Source of the DNA: Mycobacterium sp. DL
GTDB lineage: Bacteria > Actinomycetota > Actinomycetes > Mycobacteriales > Mycobacteriaceae
Reading direction: 5' to 3'
Assembly: GCF_039729195.1 (NCBI RefSeq)
Contig: NZ_CP155796.1
Span: forward strand, 2,046,001-2,110,000
Length of the DNA: 64,000 nt
Below are positions 8,669 to 16,654 of the stretch, in pieces; the first letter of the stretch is position 1, and the number at the start of each line of letters is the position of its first letter. The position numbers and the translations under genes were made by a program. The notes under the pieces were generated by a model. It saw only the letters and a list, made by a program, of their open reading frames with translations, was not told the origin of the DNA and made no database searches.

Positions 8669-10870
8669 ATGGCTGGAAGCGTCGAACAGAACACCGGTGT
8701 CGAACACAAGATCACGTTCTGCCGGATCTGCGAGCCGCTCTGCGGCATGATCGCCACCGTCGAAGACGGCACGCTCGTCGCACTGCGTCCCGACAAGGAC
8801 CATCCGCTGTCGTCCGGGTTCGCCTGTCAGAAGGGCATCGCGTTCACCGAGGTCGTCAACGACCCCGATCGCGTCACGGTCCCGCTGCGCCGGACGGGCG
8901 ACGGGTTCGAGCCGGTGTCCTGGGACGAGGCGCTCGCAGACATCACGACCCGACTGTCGACGATCCTGCGGGACCACGGATCGGGCTCTGTCGGTTGGTA
9001 TTTCGGAAATCCCGGAGCCTTCAGTTATGCGCATGTGCTGTCGGCGCTCGGGTTCATCAAGGGGCTGGGCCGGCGCACCCACTTCTTCACGGCGTCGTCT
9101 CAGGACACCAACAGCAGGCTGATGGCGAGCCAACTTCTCTACGGGACCCCGATCTCGGTTCCGATACCGGACCTGACCCGTACCGAACTCCTCGTCGTGA
9201 TGGGCGCCAACCCCGTCGTCTCGCACGGCAGTTTCCTGACAGCGCCGCGGATCAAGGACCGGATGCACGACATCGTCAAGGGTGGCGGCCGGGTGGTGGT
9301 GATCGACCCGCGCCGATCCGAGACGGCGGCCCAGTTCGAGTGGTGCGGGATCGTCCCGGACACCGATTCGCATCTGCTGCTGTCACTTCTGCAGGTGATG
9401 TTCGCCGAGGGTCTGGTCGATGTCGGGCAGATCGCTGCTCACGCCGACGGACTCGATTGGCTTCGAACACAGGCAGCACCGTTCACACCCGAGGTCACGC
9501 AGGCCTTCACCGGGATCGATGCGGACGTGGTGCGCGCGTTGGCCCGTGACCTCGCGGCAACGCCACGCGCGGCGATCTACGGACGGCTGGGAACCTGCGC
9601 GGGACGGTACGGGACGCTGACCTCCTACCTGATCGACGTCGTCAACCTGGTCGCGGGAAATCTCGACAAACCGGGCGGATCGGTCTTCGGCAGCCTGGGC
9701 CTACCGGGGCAGCGGTTGGTCAACGTCATGATGGGGGCGTTCCTGCGCCGCGCCTACCGCCGGAAGAGATCTCGGATCGGCGGGTTCCGCGCGCTGATCG
9801 GCTCAGAGCCGGCCGCAGTGATGGCCAAAGAGATACTCACGCCGGGTCAGCGGCAGATCAGAGCGCTGTTCGTCAGCGCAGGCAATCCGGTGCTGTCGGT
9901 GCCCAACGGCAGTGAATTGGAGAACGCACTCGAATCCTTGGATCTTGCTGTGGCACTGGACTTCTACCTGACCGAGACGACGTCGCGCTGTGACTACATC
10001 CTGCCGGTGACGACGATGTACGAACGCGACGACTTTCCGTTGACGTTCCAGGCGTTCCAGGCCACGCCGTTTCGCCAGGCCACCGAGGCTGTGGCCAAGC
10101 CCGTCGGCCAGTCGCGCCAGGAGTGGGAGATCGTCGGGGAGTTGATGCGAGGTCTGCGCGGCCACTCGCCGGTGTTCCGCGCGGTCGCCGCGACGGGCAA
10201 GGCCCTCAACCTGTTGGGGATCGAGGCCGGCCCGCGAGTGGTGGCCGACGGGATCATCAGGTTCACCGGCGGCGGCAACCGGTTCGGTCTGCGCCCGGGG
10301 GGCCTGACGTTCGGCCGACTCACCGACCGCCATCCGCACGGGAAGGTGCTCGCACCCCATCTGAAGACCGGCGTCCTCAAGCAGGCCATCAGTTATCCGC
10401 GCGGCCGAATCCAATTGATGCACAACGACATCACCGCCGAGATCGCCATGCTGTCGCAAGGTGCGCATCCCGGCGAGTTCCCACTGCGGATGATCGGTAT
10501 GCGCGAAGCCCGTTCGGAGAACTCGTGGATGCACAACTCGCCGCTGCTGATGCGGGGCGATCGTCGCCAGTACGGGCTGATCAACTTCGACGACGCCGCC
10601 GCACTGCACATCGACGACGGCCAGGAGGTGCAGGTCAGCTCGCCGTACGGCCAGATCAGTGTGCCGGTCACGGTGACCAAGGACATCGTGCCCGGCGTGA
10701 TCGCGGTGCCGCACGGGTGGGGACACAAGGGCACTGGCGGTTGGCGTCTGGCGAATGAAGCCGGCGGCGCCAACGTGAACCAGTTGACCTCGAGTGACCC
10801 CGACGACGTCGAATCGATGTCGGGCATGGCGTGGTTGACCGGAGTCCCCGTCCGCATCGACGCCCCCTGA
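8669..10870 (+). CDS. molybdopterin-dependent oxidoreductase (formate dehydrogenase/nitrate reductase-like)
   Basis: 733 residues from ATG 8669 with GGAAAGGGG upstream. N-terminal [4Fe-4S] ligands C18-x2-C21-x3-C25 and C53 ('CRICEPLCG', 'FACQKG') followed by the MGD-binding large domain, with 'VIDPRRSETAAQFEW' and 'RTELLVVMGANPV'. The C-terminal domain reads 'MIGMREARSENSWMHNSPLLMRG' and 'VPHGWGHKG'. DMSO-reductase superfamily, cytoplasmic (no Tat signal seen). Members oxidise or hydroxylate organic substrates or reduce oxyanions; the exact reaction is unknown. It stands alone on the plus strand, ending before a long perfect palindrome (10876-10938). Confidence 0.88.
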   Translation: MAGSVEQNTGVEHKITFCRICEPLCGMIATVEDGTLVALRPDKDHPLSSGFACQKGIAFTEVVNDPDRVTVPLRRTGDGFEPVSWDEALADITTRLSTILRDHGSGSVGWYFGNPGAFSYAHVLSALGFIKGLGRRTHFFTASSQDTNSRLMASQLLYGTPISVPIPDLTRTELLVVMGANPVVSHGSFLTAPRIKDRMHDIVKGGGRVVVIDPRRSETAAQFEWCGIVPDTDSHLLLSLLQVMFAEGLVDVGQIAAHADGLDWLRTQAAPFTPEVTQAFTGIDADVVRALARDLAATPRAAIYGRLGTCAGRYGTLTSYLIDVVNLVAGNLDKPGGSVFGSLGLPGQRLVNVMMGAFLRRAYRRKRSRIGGFRALIGSEPAAVMAKEILTPGQRQIRALFVSAGNPVLSVPNGSELENALESLDLAVALDFYLTETTSRCDYILPVTTMYERDDFPLTFQAFQATPFRQATEAVAKPVGQSRQEWEIVGELMRGLRGHSPVFRAVAATGKALNLLGIEAGPRVVADGIIRFTGGGNRFGLRPGGLTFGRLTDRHPHGKVLAPHLKTGVLKQAISYPRGRIQLMHNDITAEIAMLSQGAHPGEFPLRMIGMREARSENSWMHNSPLLMRGDRRQYGLINFDDAAALHIDDGQEVQVSSPYGQISVPVTVTKDIVPGVIAVPHGWGHKGTGGWRLANEAGGANVNQLTSSDPDDVESMSGMAWLTGVPVRIDAP

Positions 10871-10875
10871 CATAC

Positions 10876-10938
10876 CGCCGAAACTGTATTCCACGCGGCG
10901 CGAACGCGGCTTTGCCCGCGTGGAATACAGTTTCGGCG
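10876..10938. terminator. long perfect inverted repeat between convergent genes (bidirectional terminator)
   Basis: Left arm 10876-10898 and right arm 10916-10938 are perfect reverse complements over 23 bp, with a 17-bp loop. The arm core is CGCCGAAACTGTATTCCACG. It lies between the ends of the plus-strand molybdopterin gene and the minus-strand CoA-transferase gene, so a hairpin could stop transcription from both sides. There is no U-tract. A sequence-related but imperfect repeat lies at 31960-32020. Confidence 0.7.
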
Positions 10939-10943
10939 AGAGG

Positions 10944-12170
10944 CTAGGCGATCGCGCCGCTGTCCTTGAGGGCCTCGATGCGGTCCCAGTCCAGCCCGAG
11001 TTCCATGAGCACGGTCTCGGTGTGCTCGGACGCCTGCGGTGCGCGGGTGGTCTCGAGCGGTTCGTGATTGAACTGCACCGGCCCGCGGACCACCTTGAAG
11101 GGCCGCCCGCCGTCGCTCGCCTCCACCTCGGCGATCATGTCGTTGGCGATGGCCTGTTCGTCGGTTCCGAGATCGACCAGGCTCTGGAACGGCGCCCACT
11201 GTCCCTTCATGGTCTTGAGGTGCTCCCGCCAGTAGTCGAAGGGCTTGCTGCGGAACGAGTCGGCGATGAGTTCGGCTGCCTCGGAGGCATTCTCGATGAG
11301 GGGGAGCACCTCGGAGAACTTGGGGTCGTCGGCCATCTCGGGTAGGCCGAGATGCTCGAACGCGTCGCGGATGTACCCGGTCGGGCTGACGATGCACAGA
11401 TTGATGGTGCCGCCGTCGGAGGTCAGGTAGTTGCCCAGGAATGGGTTGACCGTGGGACCCGCCGAATTCGGCATCAACGACCGCATCGTCTCACCGGATT
11501 CCATTCCCTGCGTCACGCTGGCGCCTGCGGCCCACCACGCCGTGCTCAACAGCGACACGTCGATCTCCGCCGTCTCGCCGGTGCGTTCGCGGTGGAACAG
11601 CGCCGCGGCGATCCCGCCGGCGATGTTCATTCCGCCGATCGAGTCGCCGAACGCCGGAATGCCCTGCGACAGAGCGCCTCCGATCCCTTCCGGGGTGAGC
11701 GCGTGACCCACCCCGCTGCGGGTCCAGAACGCGGTCCCGTCGAAGCCGCCGACGGTGCGTTCGGGGCCCTTGTCGCCGTAGGCGCTGCCGCGCGCATAGA
11801 TGATGTCGGGGTTCACCGCGCGGATGTGTTCGACGTCGAACTTGTTCTTCTGCCGTGCCTGCGGCATGTAGTTGGTGAGGTAGACGTCGGCGGTCTCGGC
11901 GATTTCGTAGAGGACCTGCTGGCCGTCGGGGGTCGACACGTCGATACCGACACTGCGCTTGCCGCGGTTCGGGTGCTCGATGAGGGGATGCCGGTTGGGG
12001 TCCATCTGGAACCCGCCCATGTTGATGAAGCCTCGCTGGGTGTCGCCTCGCACCGGATGCTCTATCTTGATCACATCGGCGCCCCAGTCGGCGAGGATCG
12101 CACCCGCTGCCGGCACGAAGGTGAACTGAGCTACCTCGAGGACGCGGACGCCCTCCATGACCTTGATCAA
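10944..12170 (-). CDS. CaiB/BaiF-family (type III) CoA transferase
   Basis: 408 residues. Family signature: 'GVRVLEVAQFTFVPAAGAILADWGADVIKIE' near the N-terminus, 'NRGKRSVGIDV', and the active-site Asp in 'AFGDSIGGM' (about D176), which forms the acyl-anhydride with CoA in FRC/CaiB enzymes. It moves CoA between carboxylic acids without ATP. The start could also be M5. Divergent from an aldehyde dehydrogenase with a regulon operator between them. It is probably an alternative CoA-activating or CoA-conserving step in the pathway (inference). Confidence 0.88.
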   Translation of the reverse strand: MIKVMEGVRVLEVAQFTFVPAAGAILADWGADVIKIEHPVRGDTQRGFINMGGFQMDPNRHPLIEHPNRGKRSVGIDVSTPDGQQVLYEIAETADVYLTNYMPQARQKNKFDVEHIRAVNPDIIYARGSAYGDKGPERTVGGFDGTAFWTRSGVGHALTPEGIGGALSQGIPAFGDSIGGMNIAGGIAAALFHRERTGETAEIDVSLLSTAWWAAGASVTQGMESGETMRSLMPNSAGPTVNPFLGNYLTSDGGTINLCIVSPTGYIRDAFEHLGLPEMADDPKFSEVLPLIENASEAAELIADSFRSKPFDYWREHLKTMKGQWAPFQSLVDLGTDEQAIANDMIAEVEASDGGRPFKVVRGPVQFNHEPLETTRAPQASEHTETVLMELGLDWDRIEALKDSGAIA

Positions 12171-12233
12171 GTGGATCCCCTTCTGACGACGATGTCGAAC
12201 CGCTCGTGGGGATCGAGTTTAGCCGAGTCGAGA

Positions 12234-12252
12234 TACTGTAACGTTTACCGTT
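12234..12252. promoter_or_regulatory. operator site C of the TACTGTAA-N3-TTACAGTA regulon
   Basis: Half-sites TACTGTAA and TTACCGTT around CGT; left half is identical to the consensus, right half has two changes. It sits in the divergent intergenic region between the CoA transferase (start 12170) and the aldehyde dehydrogenase (start 12289). TACTGT inside it also fits a -10 hexamer. Confidence 0.65.
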
Positions 12253-12288
12253 GATCGTCCAACAATTTTCCCGCCCACGGAGGTGCTG

Positions 12289-13830
12289 GTGAGCGACGTC
12301 GCAGCGGGTTCAGTCGAGACCAGCGTCGAGTTGGGAGAGCGCGTCGGGCTGCGCGCCGAGCGCAGGATGCTGATCGGCGGCGAACTCGTCGAGGCGGACT
12401 CCGGCGCGGAGTTCGACAATGTCAGTCCGGCCACCGGCGCAGTGCTGGGTGGCACCGCCGCGGCCGGTGCCCGCGACATGGACTGCGCGATCGGAGCGGC
12501 CCGCCTCGCGTTCGACGCGGGGGACTGGTCCACCGACAGCTCGCTACGCAAGCGATGCCTGCAGCAACTGCAGGCCGCGATCGAGGCCGAGCGCGAGGAG
12601 TTGCGCGACGAACTCGTCGCCGAGGTGGGCTGCCCGGTGATGACGACGCAGTCGGCGCAACTGGATTGGCCGCTGGCTGAGTCGCTGAGCTATCCGGCGC
12701 ACCTGATCGATGCGTTCGAGTGGGAACGGCTGCTCGACGGCGGCGGACTGTTCGGGGACCGCAACATCCGCACCGTCGTCAAGGAACCGGTGGGCGTCGT
12801 CGCCGCCGTGACACCGTCGAACTTCCCGATCGAGGTCATCCTCAACAAGCTCGGCCCTGCTCTGGCGGCCGGAAACACCGTTGTCCTCAAACCCGACCCC
12901 CACACGCCCTGGAACGCGACCAGGCTCGGCAGGCTCATCAAGGAGCGGACCGACATCCCGCGCGGGGTCGTCAATGTGGTCACCACCCCTTCCAACGAGG
13001 TGGCAGGTATGTTGGGCACCGATCCGCGCGTCGACCTGGTGTCGTTCACCGGATCAACCGCGGTCGGCCGGCTGCTGATGCGCCAGGGCGCCGACACGAT
13101 GAAGCGGATGTTCCTCGAACTCGGCGGCAAGTCCGCGGCGATCGTGCTCGACGACGCCAACCCGGCGGTGATCGTGCCGACCGCGGTGGGTGTCTGTGTA
13201 CACGCCGGGCAGGCGTGTGCGGCCACCAGCAGGATGCTGATCCATCGCTCCCTCTACGACCAGGCGGTCGCTGACATCACCGACGCGTATCGGGCTGTGC
13301 CGGTGGGCGATCCGGTCGATCCCGGCACCTTCGTCGGTCCGGTGATCAGCGCCGCGCAGAAGGACCGGGTGCTGGCAGCGATCGACGAAGCGCGGGCCGC
13401 CGGTGCGGAGATCACCGTGGGCGGCGGTCCGGTCGAAGGGCTGCCCGGACACCTGGCAGGCGGACACTTCGTCGCCCCGACGGTGATCGTCGGCGTCGAC
13501 AACAGCGCACCGATCGCCCAGCGGGAAGTCTTCGGACCGGTGCTGGTGTTGATCCCGTTCGACGACGACGACGAGGCAGTGCGCATCGCCAACGACAGTG
13601 TGTTCGGGCTCGCGGGTGCGGTGATGTCCCGATCCGCGGAACGCGGGATGTCGATCGCGCGGCGCGTTCGCACCGGCTCCTTCGGTGTCAACGGCGGGAT
13701 GTTCTACGGCGCCGACGCGCCGTTCGGCGGCTACAAGAGCAGCGGTGTGGGCAGGCAGTGCGGCATCGAGGGGTTCGGACAGTATCTCGAGACCAAGACC
13801 ATCGCCCGCCGCGAGCGTCGACAGAGCTGA
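12289..13830 (+). CDS. aldehyde dehydrogenase family protein
   Basis: 513 residues from GTG 12289, preferred over GTG 12283 because GGAGG occupies 12279-12283. NAD-dependent ALDH landmarks: 'TPSNFPIEVILNKLGPALAAGNTVVLKPDP', 'SFTGSTAVGR', catalytic Glu in 'LELGGKSA' and catalytic Cys in 'HAGQACAATSR', plus 'EVFGPVLVLIPF'. It oxidises an aldehyde to the carboxylate. Divergently transcribed from the CoA transferase under operator C, so aldehyde oxidation followed by CoA transfer is a sensible pair. Substrate unknown. Confidence 0.9.
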   Translation: MSDVAAGSVETSVELGERVGLRAERRMLIGGELVEADSGAEFDNVSPATGAVLGGTAAAGARDMDCAIGAARLAFDAGDWSTDSSLRKRCLQQLQAAIEAEREELRDELVAEVGCPVMTTQSAQLDWPLAESLSYPAHLIDAFEWERLLDGGGLFGDRNIRTVVKEPVGVVAAVTPSNFPIEVILNKLGPALAAGNTVVLKPDPHTPWNATRLGRLIKERTDIPRGVVNVVTTPSNEVAGMLGTDPRVDLVSFTGSTAVGRLLMRQGADTMKRMFLELGGKSAAIVLDDANPAVIVPTAVGVCVHAGQACAATSRMLIHRSLYDQAVADITDAYRAVPVGDPVDPGTFVGPVISAAQKDRVLAAIDEARAAGAEITVGGGPVEGLPGHLAGGHFVAPTVIVGVDNSAPIAQREVFGPVLVLIPFDDDDEAVRIANDSVFGLAGAVMSRSAERGMSIARRVRTGSFGVNGGMFYGADAPFGGYKSSGVGRQCGIEGFGQYLETKTIARRERRQS

Positions 13831-13886
13831 CCCCCGCCGGGGTGAAGCCACGGCTGTGGTCTGCCCCGATACTGCAGCCAGGAAGG

Positions 13887-15098
13887 CTATTCCGCGGCGG
13901 CAGGGGTGAAGGTCACCGGGATCGATGTCGGGGACCGGAACGGCTGGCCGTGGATGTGCGGATCCGAATCGGTGATCAGCTCGATGTTCGAGAGCCGGGA
14001 GAGTAGACATTCGAGCGCCACCCGGGTCTCCATCCGCGCCAGGTGCAGGCCCATGCACGTGTGTTCACCGGCCGCAAAAGACAGATGCGGCACCCTCTTC
14101 CGGAAGATGTCGAACTCCTCGGAACGCTCCCACCGCTTCGCGTCGCGGTTGGCCGAACCGATGCACACGTCGATGACCGAACCTGCGGGTATCTCCACGC
14201 CATCAACCTCGGCGTCCTCGGTCGCATAACGCTGCACGGTGGTCAGCGGCGTCTCGTAGCGCAGTCCCTCCTCGATCGCCGCTCCGATCAGCTCATGATC
14301 GGCCACCACCGCATCGAACTGCTCGCGGTGGGACAGCAGTAGAAAGAGCAGATTGCCCGACGATCGGTAGGTGGTTTCGAGCCCGGCAGGCAGCAGCAGG
14401 CGCAGAAACGAGAAGATCGCTTCATCGGTCAGGCGCTCGCCGTCGATCTCGGCCGACACCAGATCACCGATGATGTCCTCGGTCGGCGCCGACCGGCGTT
14501 TGTCGATCTGCTCGAGGAAGTACTCTTTCAGCGCCGCGGAGGCTTCGAATGCGCGCTTGTACTTGACCGTGTAGCTGATCAGTTCCACCGCACGCTTGCG
14601 AAACCAGGGCAGGTCTTCCTCGGGCAGTCCGAGCAGCTTGGAGATGACCCGCGTGGGGAATTCGAAGGTGAAGTCGCGCACCAGATCCGCTTCGCCGGTA
14701 TAGACGAACTCGTCGATCAGACCGTTGACGACCGGCCGCACGATCTCGGGTTCCCACCGTGACAGTGACCGGGTCTTGAACGCCGCCGAGACCAGGTTGC
14801 GGTGTTCCCAGTGCGGCTTGCCCTCCATCGCGAGGATCGTCGGGCCGATGAACAGGCCGATGGTGGAATCGTAGATCTTCGAGTTGAACACCTTGCCGTC
14901 GCGGAACACCCGGTTCACCGCGTCGAAGGACACCGCGGCGTAAAGATTCTCGGGTCTCAGCGAGTCGGGTGTCTTCGACCAGTCCATGACGGAGCCACGG
15001 AACACGCCACCCGCGTCGCGGCGACGCGCGAACATGGGATAGGGGTCGCGCAGATCGATGGGCTCATCCATCGCCACGTCCTGTACCGGGGTTTCCAC
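13887..15098 (-). CDS. cytochrome P450
   Basis: 403 residues from GTG 15098, which has GGAG upstream (complement of 15106-15109). ATG 15125 is open too but sits 6 bp from the operator. P450 landmarks: I-helix 'LLPAGLETTYRS' (A-G-x-E-T-T, with Glu in the acid position), K-helix 'EEGLRYETP' (E-x-x-R), heme loop 'FAAGEHTCMGLHLAR' with the Cys thiolate. Soluble bacterial class I type, needing ferredoxin and reductase that are not in the window. Divergent from an aldehyde dehydrogenase around the best operator in the island. Probably hydroxylates the substrate or an intermediate. Confidence 0.9.
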   Translation of the reverse strand: METPVQDVAMDEPIDLRDPYPMFARRRDAGGVFRGSVMDWSKTPDSLRPENLYAAVSFDAVNRVFRDGKVFNSKIYDSTIGLFIGPTILAMEGKPHWEHRNLVSAAFKTRSLSRWEPEIVRPVVNGLIDEFVYTGEADLVRDFTFEFPTRVISKLLGLPEEDLPWFRKRAVELISYTVKYKRAFEASAALKEYFLEQIDKRRSAPTEDIIGDLVSAEIDGERLTDEAIFSFLRLLLPAGLETTYRSSGNLLFLLLSHREQFDAVVADHELIGAAIEEGLRYETPLTTVQRYATEDAEVDGVEIPAGSVIDVCIGSANRDAKRWERSEEFDIFRKRVPHLSFAAGEHTCMGLHLARMETRVALECLLSRLSNIELITDSDPHIHGQPFRSPTSIPVTFTPAAAE

Positions 15099-15130
15099 GG
15101 TTGGTCTCCAGTCGGTTGTCTGCAACGACA

Positions 15131-15153
15131 GTTACTGTAATACTTACAGTAAC
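15131..15153. promoter_or_regulatory. operator site A: perfect 23-bp inverted repeat
   Basis: GTTACTGTAA and TTACAGTAAC are perfect 10-bp reverse complements around TAC. This is the longest of six related sites. It lies between the divergent P450 and aldehyde dehydrogenase genes, a few bases from the P450 coding region, where a bound TetR-type dimer would block both promoters. Confidence 0.8.
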
Positions 15154-15193
15154 TGCCTGTACAGTCGGCGGCCGTCAATCGGAGGAATCGCCC

Positions 15194-16642
15194 ATGGTCG
15201 TGTCCCTCGGCGAAGCCCTCGAACGTCAGCGGCAAGCGTTCATCGCCGACGGCCCCCCCGACGTCGTGTTGCGGCGCAACCGGATCGACCGCCTGCTCGC
15301 ACTGGTTCTCGACAACGCCGACGACTTCGCCGAGGCGATGGCAGCCGATTTCGGCACCCGTCCGAGCGCCGCAACGCTGTTCACCGAGATACTGGGCATG
15401 ATCTCGGTCATCGAGCACACCAGATCCCATGTGCCGCAGTGGATGCGATCGGCCCGACTGATGCGGACGGCGCGGATGTTCGGGATGAGGGCGGAAGTCG
15501 AGCCCTCCCCGCTCGGCGTCGTCGGCATCATCGGGCCGTGGAACTTTCCTCTCAACCTCGTGGTGTTGCCGGCGTCGGCGGCATTCGCGGCAGGCAATCG
15601 CGTCATGATCAAGATGTCGGAGGTCACCCCGCGTACCGCCGAGTTGATGCGGGCCCGTGCCGGGGACTACTTCGACTCGGCCGAACTGCACGTCGTCACC
15701 GGCGACACATCCGTATCGGCCGATTTTGCTGCGCTGCCCTTCGACCACCTCTTCTTCACCGGGTCGCCCGCGGTCGGTGCGCTGGTCCAGGGGGCCGCGG
15801 CGGCGAACCTGGTGCCTGTCACGCTTGAACTCGGCGGCAAGAACCCGGTGGTGGTCTCACCCGGTGCCGATATCACCCGCTCGGCTGGCCGGATTACGCA
15901 GGGCCGCATGATCAACGGTGGTCAAGTCTGTGTGTGTCCTGATTATGTGTTCGTACCGGCCGAGCGGATGGAGGAGTTCGTCGGCGTCGCGCGCGACACG
16001 CTGCAGGCGATGTTCCCGTCCATCGTCGCCAACGCGGACTACTGCTCGTCGGTGAACGACGCGAACTTCGACAGAGTTGTCGGTCTGATCGAGGACGCCA
16101 GGGCCAAGGGCGCCCTGGTCGATTCCGTGGCACCGCCGGGGGAGATGCTGCCGGATCGCCAGACCCGCAAGATCGCTCCGACGATCGTCCGCGACGTCGA
16201 CGACAGCATGCTCATCGCGACCGAGGAAACGTTCGGCCCGGTGCTGACCGTGCGTCCGTATCGGCATCTCGCCGAGGTGGTCGACTACGTCAACGCCCGC
16301 CCGGCGCCGCTGGTCTCGTACTGGTTCGGCCCGGACGACGACGACTTCAGATCATTTGTGCAGCGCACCCGCAGCGGCGGGGTGGCGCGGAATGACTTTG
16401 CCGCACAGATGATCCCCTCCGCGGCACCCTTCGGCGGGGTGGGTCGCAGCGGGATGGGCGCCTACCACGGCAAGGCGGGCTTTGATGCGTTCAGCCACTA
16501 CCGCACCGTCGTGGGCAGCGATCTGCCGTTCACCATCACCGGCCGCGCTGCTCCGCCGTTCTCACGGACGATGCGCGCGACCACGGCCATGGCACTGCGA
16601 ATGGCGCGCAACCGCACGCGTCGCCGGCTCAGGGCCCGTTGA
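15194..16642 (+). CDS. aldehyde dehydrogenase (coniferyl-aldehyde dehydrogenase-like)
   Basis: 482 residues from ATG 15194, preceded by GGAGG at 15181. ALDH motifs: 'GVVGIIGPWNFPLNLVV', 'FFTGSPAVG', 'LELGGKNPVVV' (general base Glu), 'INGGQVCVCPDYVFVP' (nucleophile Cys; G-Q-V-C). The short N-terminus and the '..MRTARMFGMRAEVEPSPLGVV' region resemble the CalB/fatty aldehyde dehydrogenase branch. C-terminal 'RTMRATTAMALRMARNRTRRRLRAR' is strongly basic. It is transcribed away from the P450 and converges on the acyl-CoA ligase. Probable role: oxidation of the aldehyde made after P450 or alcohol oxidation (inference). Confidence 0.88.
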   Translation: MVVSLGEALERQRQAFIADGPPDVVLRRNRIDRLLALVLDNADDFAEAMAADFGTRPSAATLFTEILGMISVIEHTRSHVPQWMRSARLMRTARMFGMRAEVEPSPLGVVGIIGPWNFPLNLVVLPASAAFAAGNRVMIKMSEVTPRTAELMRARAGDYFDSAELHVVTGDTSVSADFAALPFDHLFFTGSPAVGALVQGAAAANLVPVTLELGGKNPVVVSPGADITRSAGRITQGRMINGGQVCVCPDYVFVPAERMEEFVGVARDTLQAMFPSIVANADYCSSVNDANFDRVVGLIEDARAKGALVDSVAPPGEMLPDRQTRKIAPTIVRDVDDSMLIATEETFGPVLTVRPYRHLAEVVDYVNARPAPLVSYWFGPDDDDFRSFVQRTRSGGVARNDFAAQMIPSAAPFGGVGRSGMGAYHGKAGFDAFSHYRTVVGSDLPFTITGRAAPPFSRTMRATTAMALRMARNRTRRRLRAR

Positions 16643-16654
16643 ATCGCCTCCGGC

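Noticed and set aside
8624..9373. Upstream extension of the NYN-domain frame on the minus strand
   Set aside because: It is antisense to the molybdopterin oxidoreductase and has no domain-like sequence; the NYN motif starts at GTG 8623.
13830..13845. Small hairpin ACCCC/GGGGT between the ALDH and P450 gene ends
   Set aside because: A 5-bp stem without U-tract is expected by chance in such GC-rich DNA.
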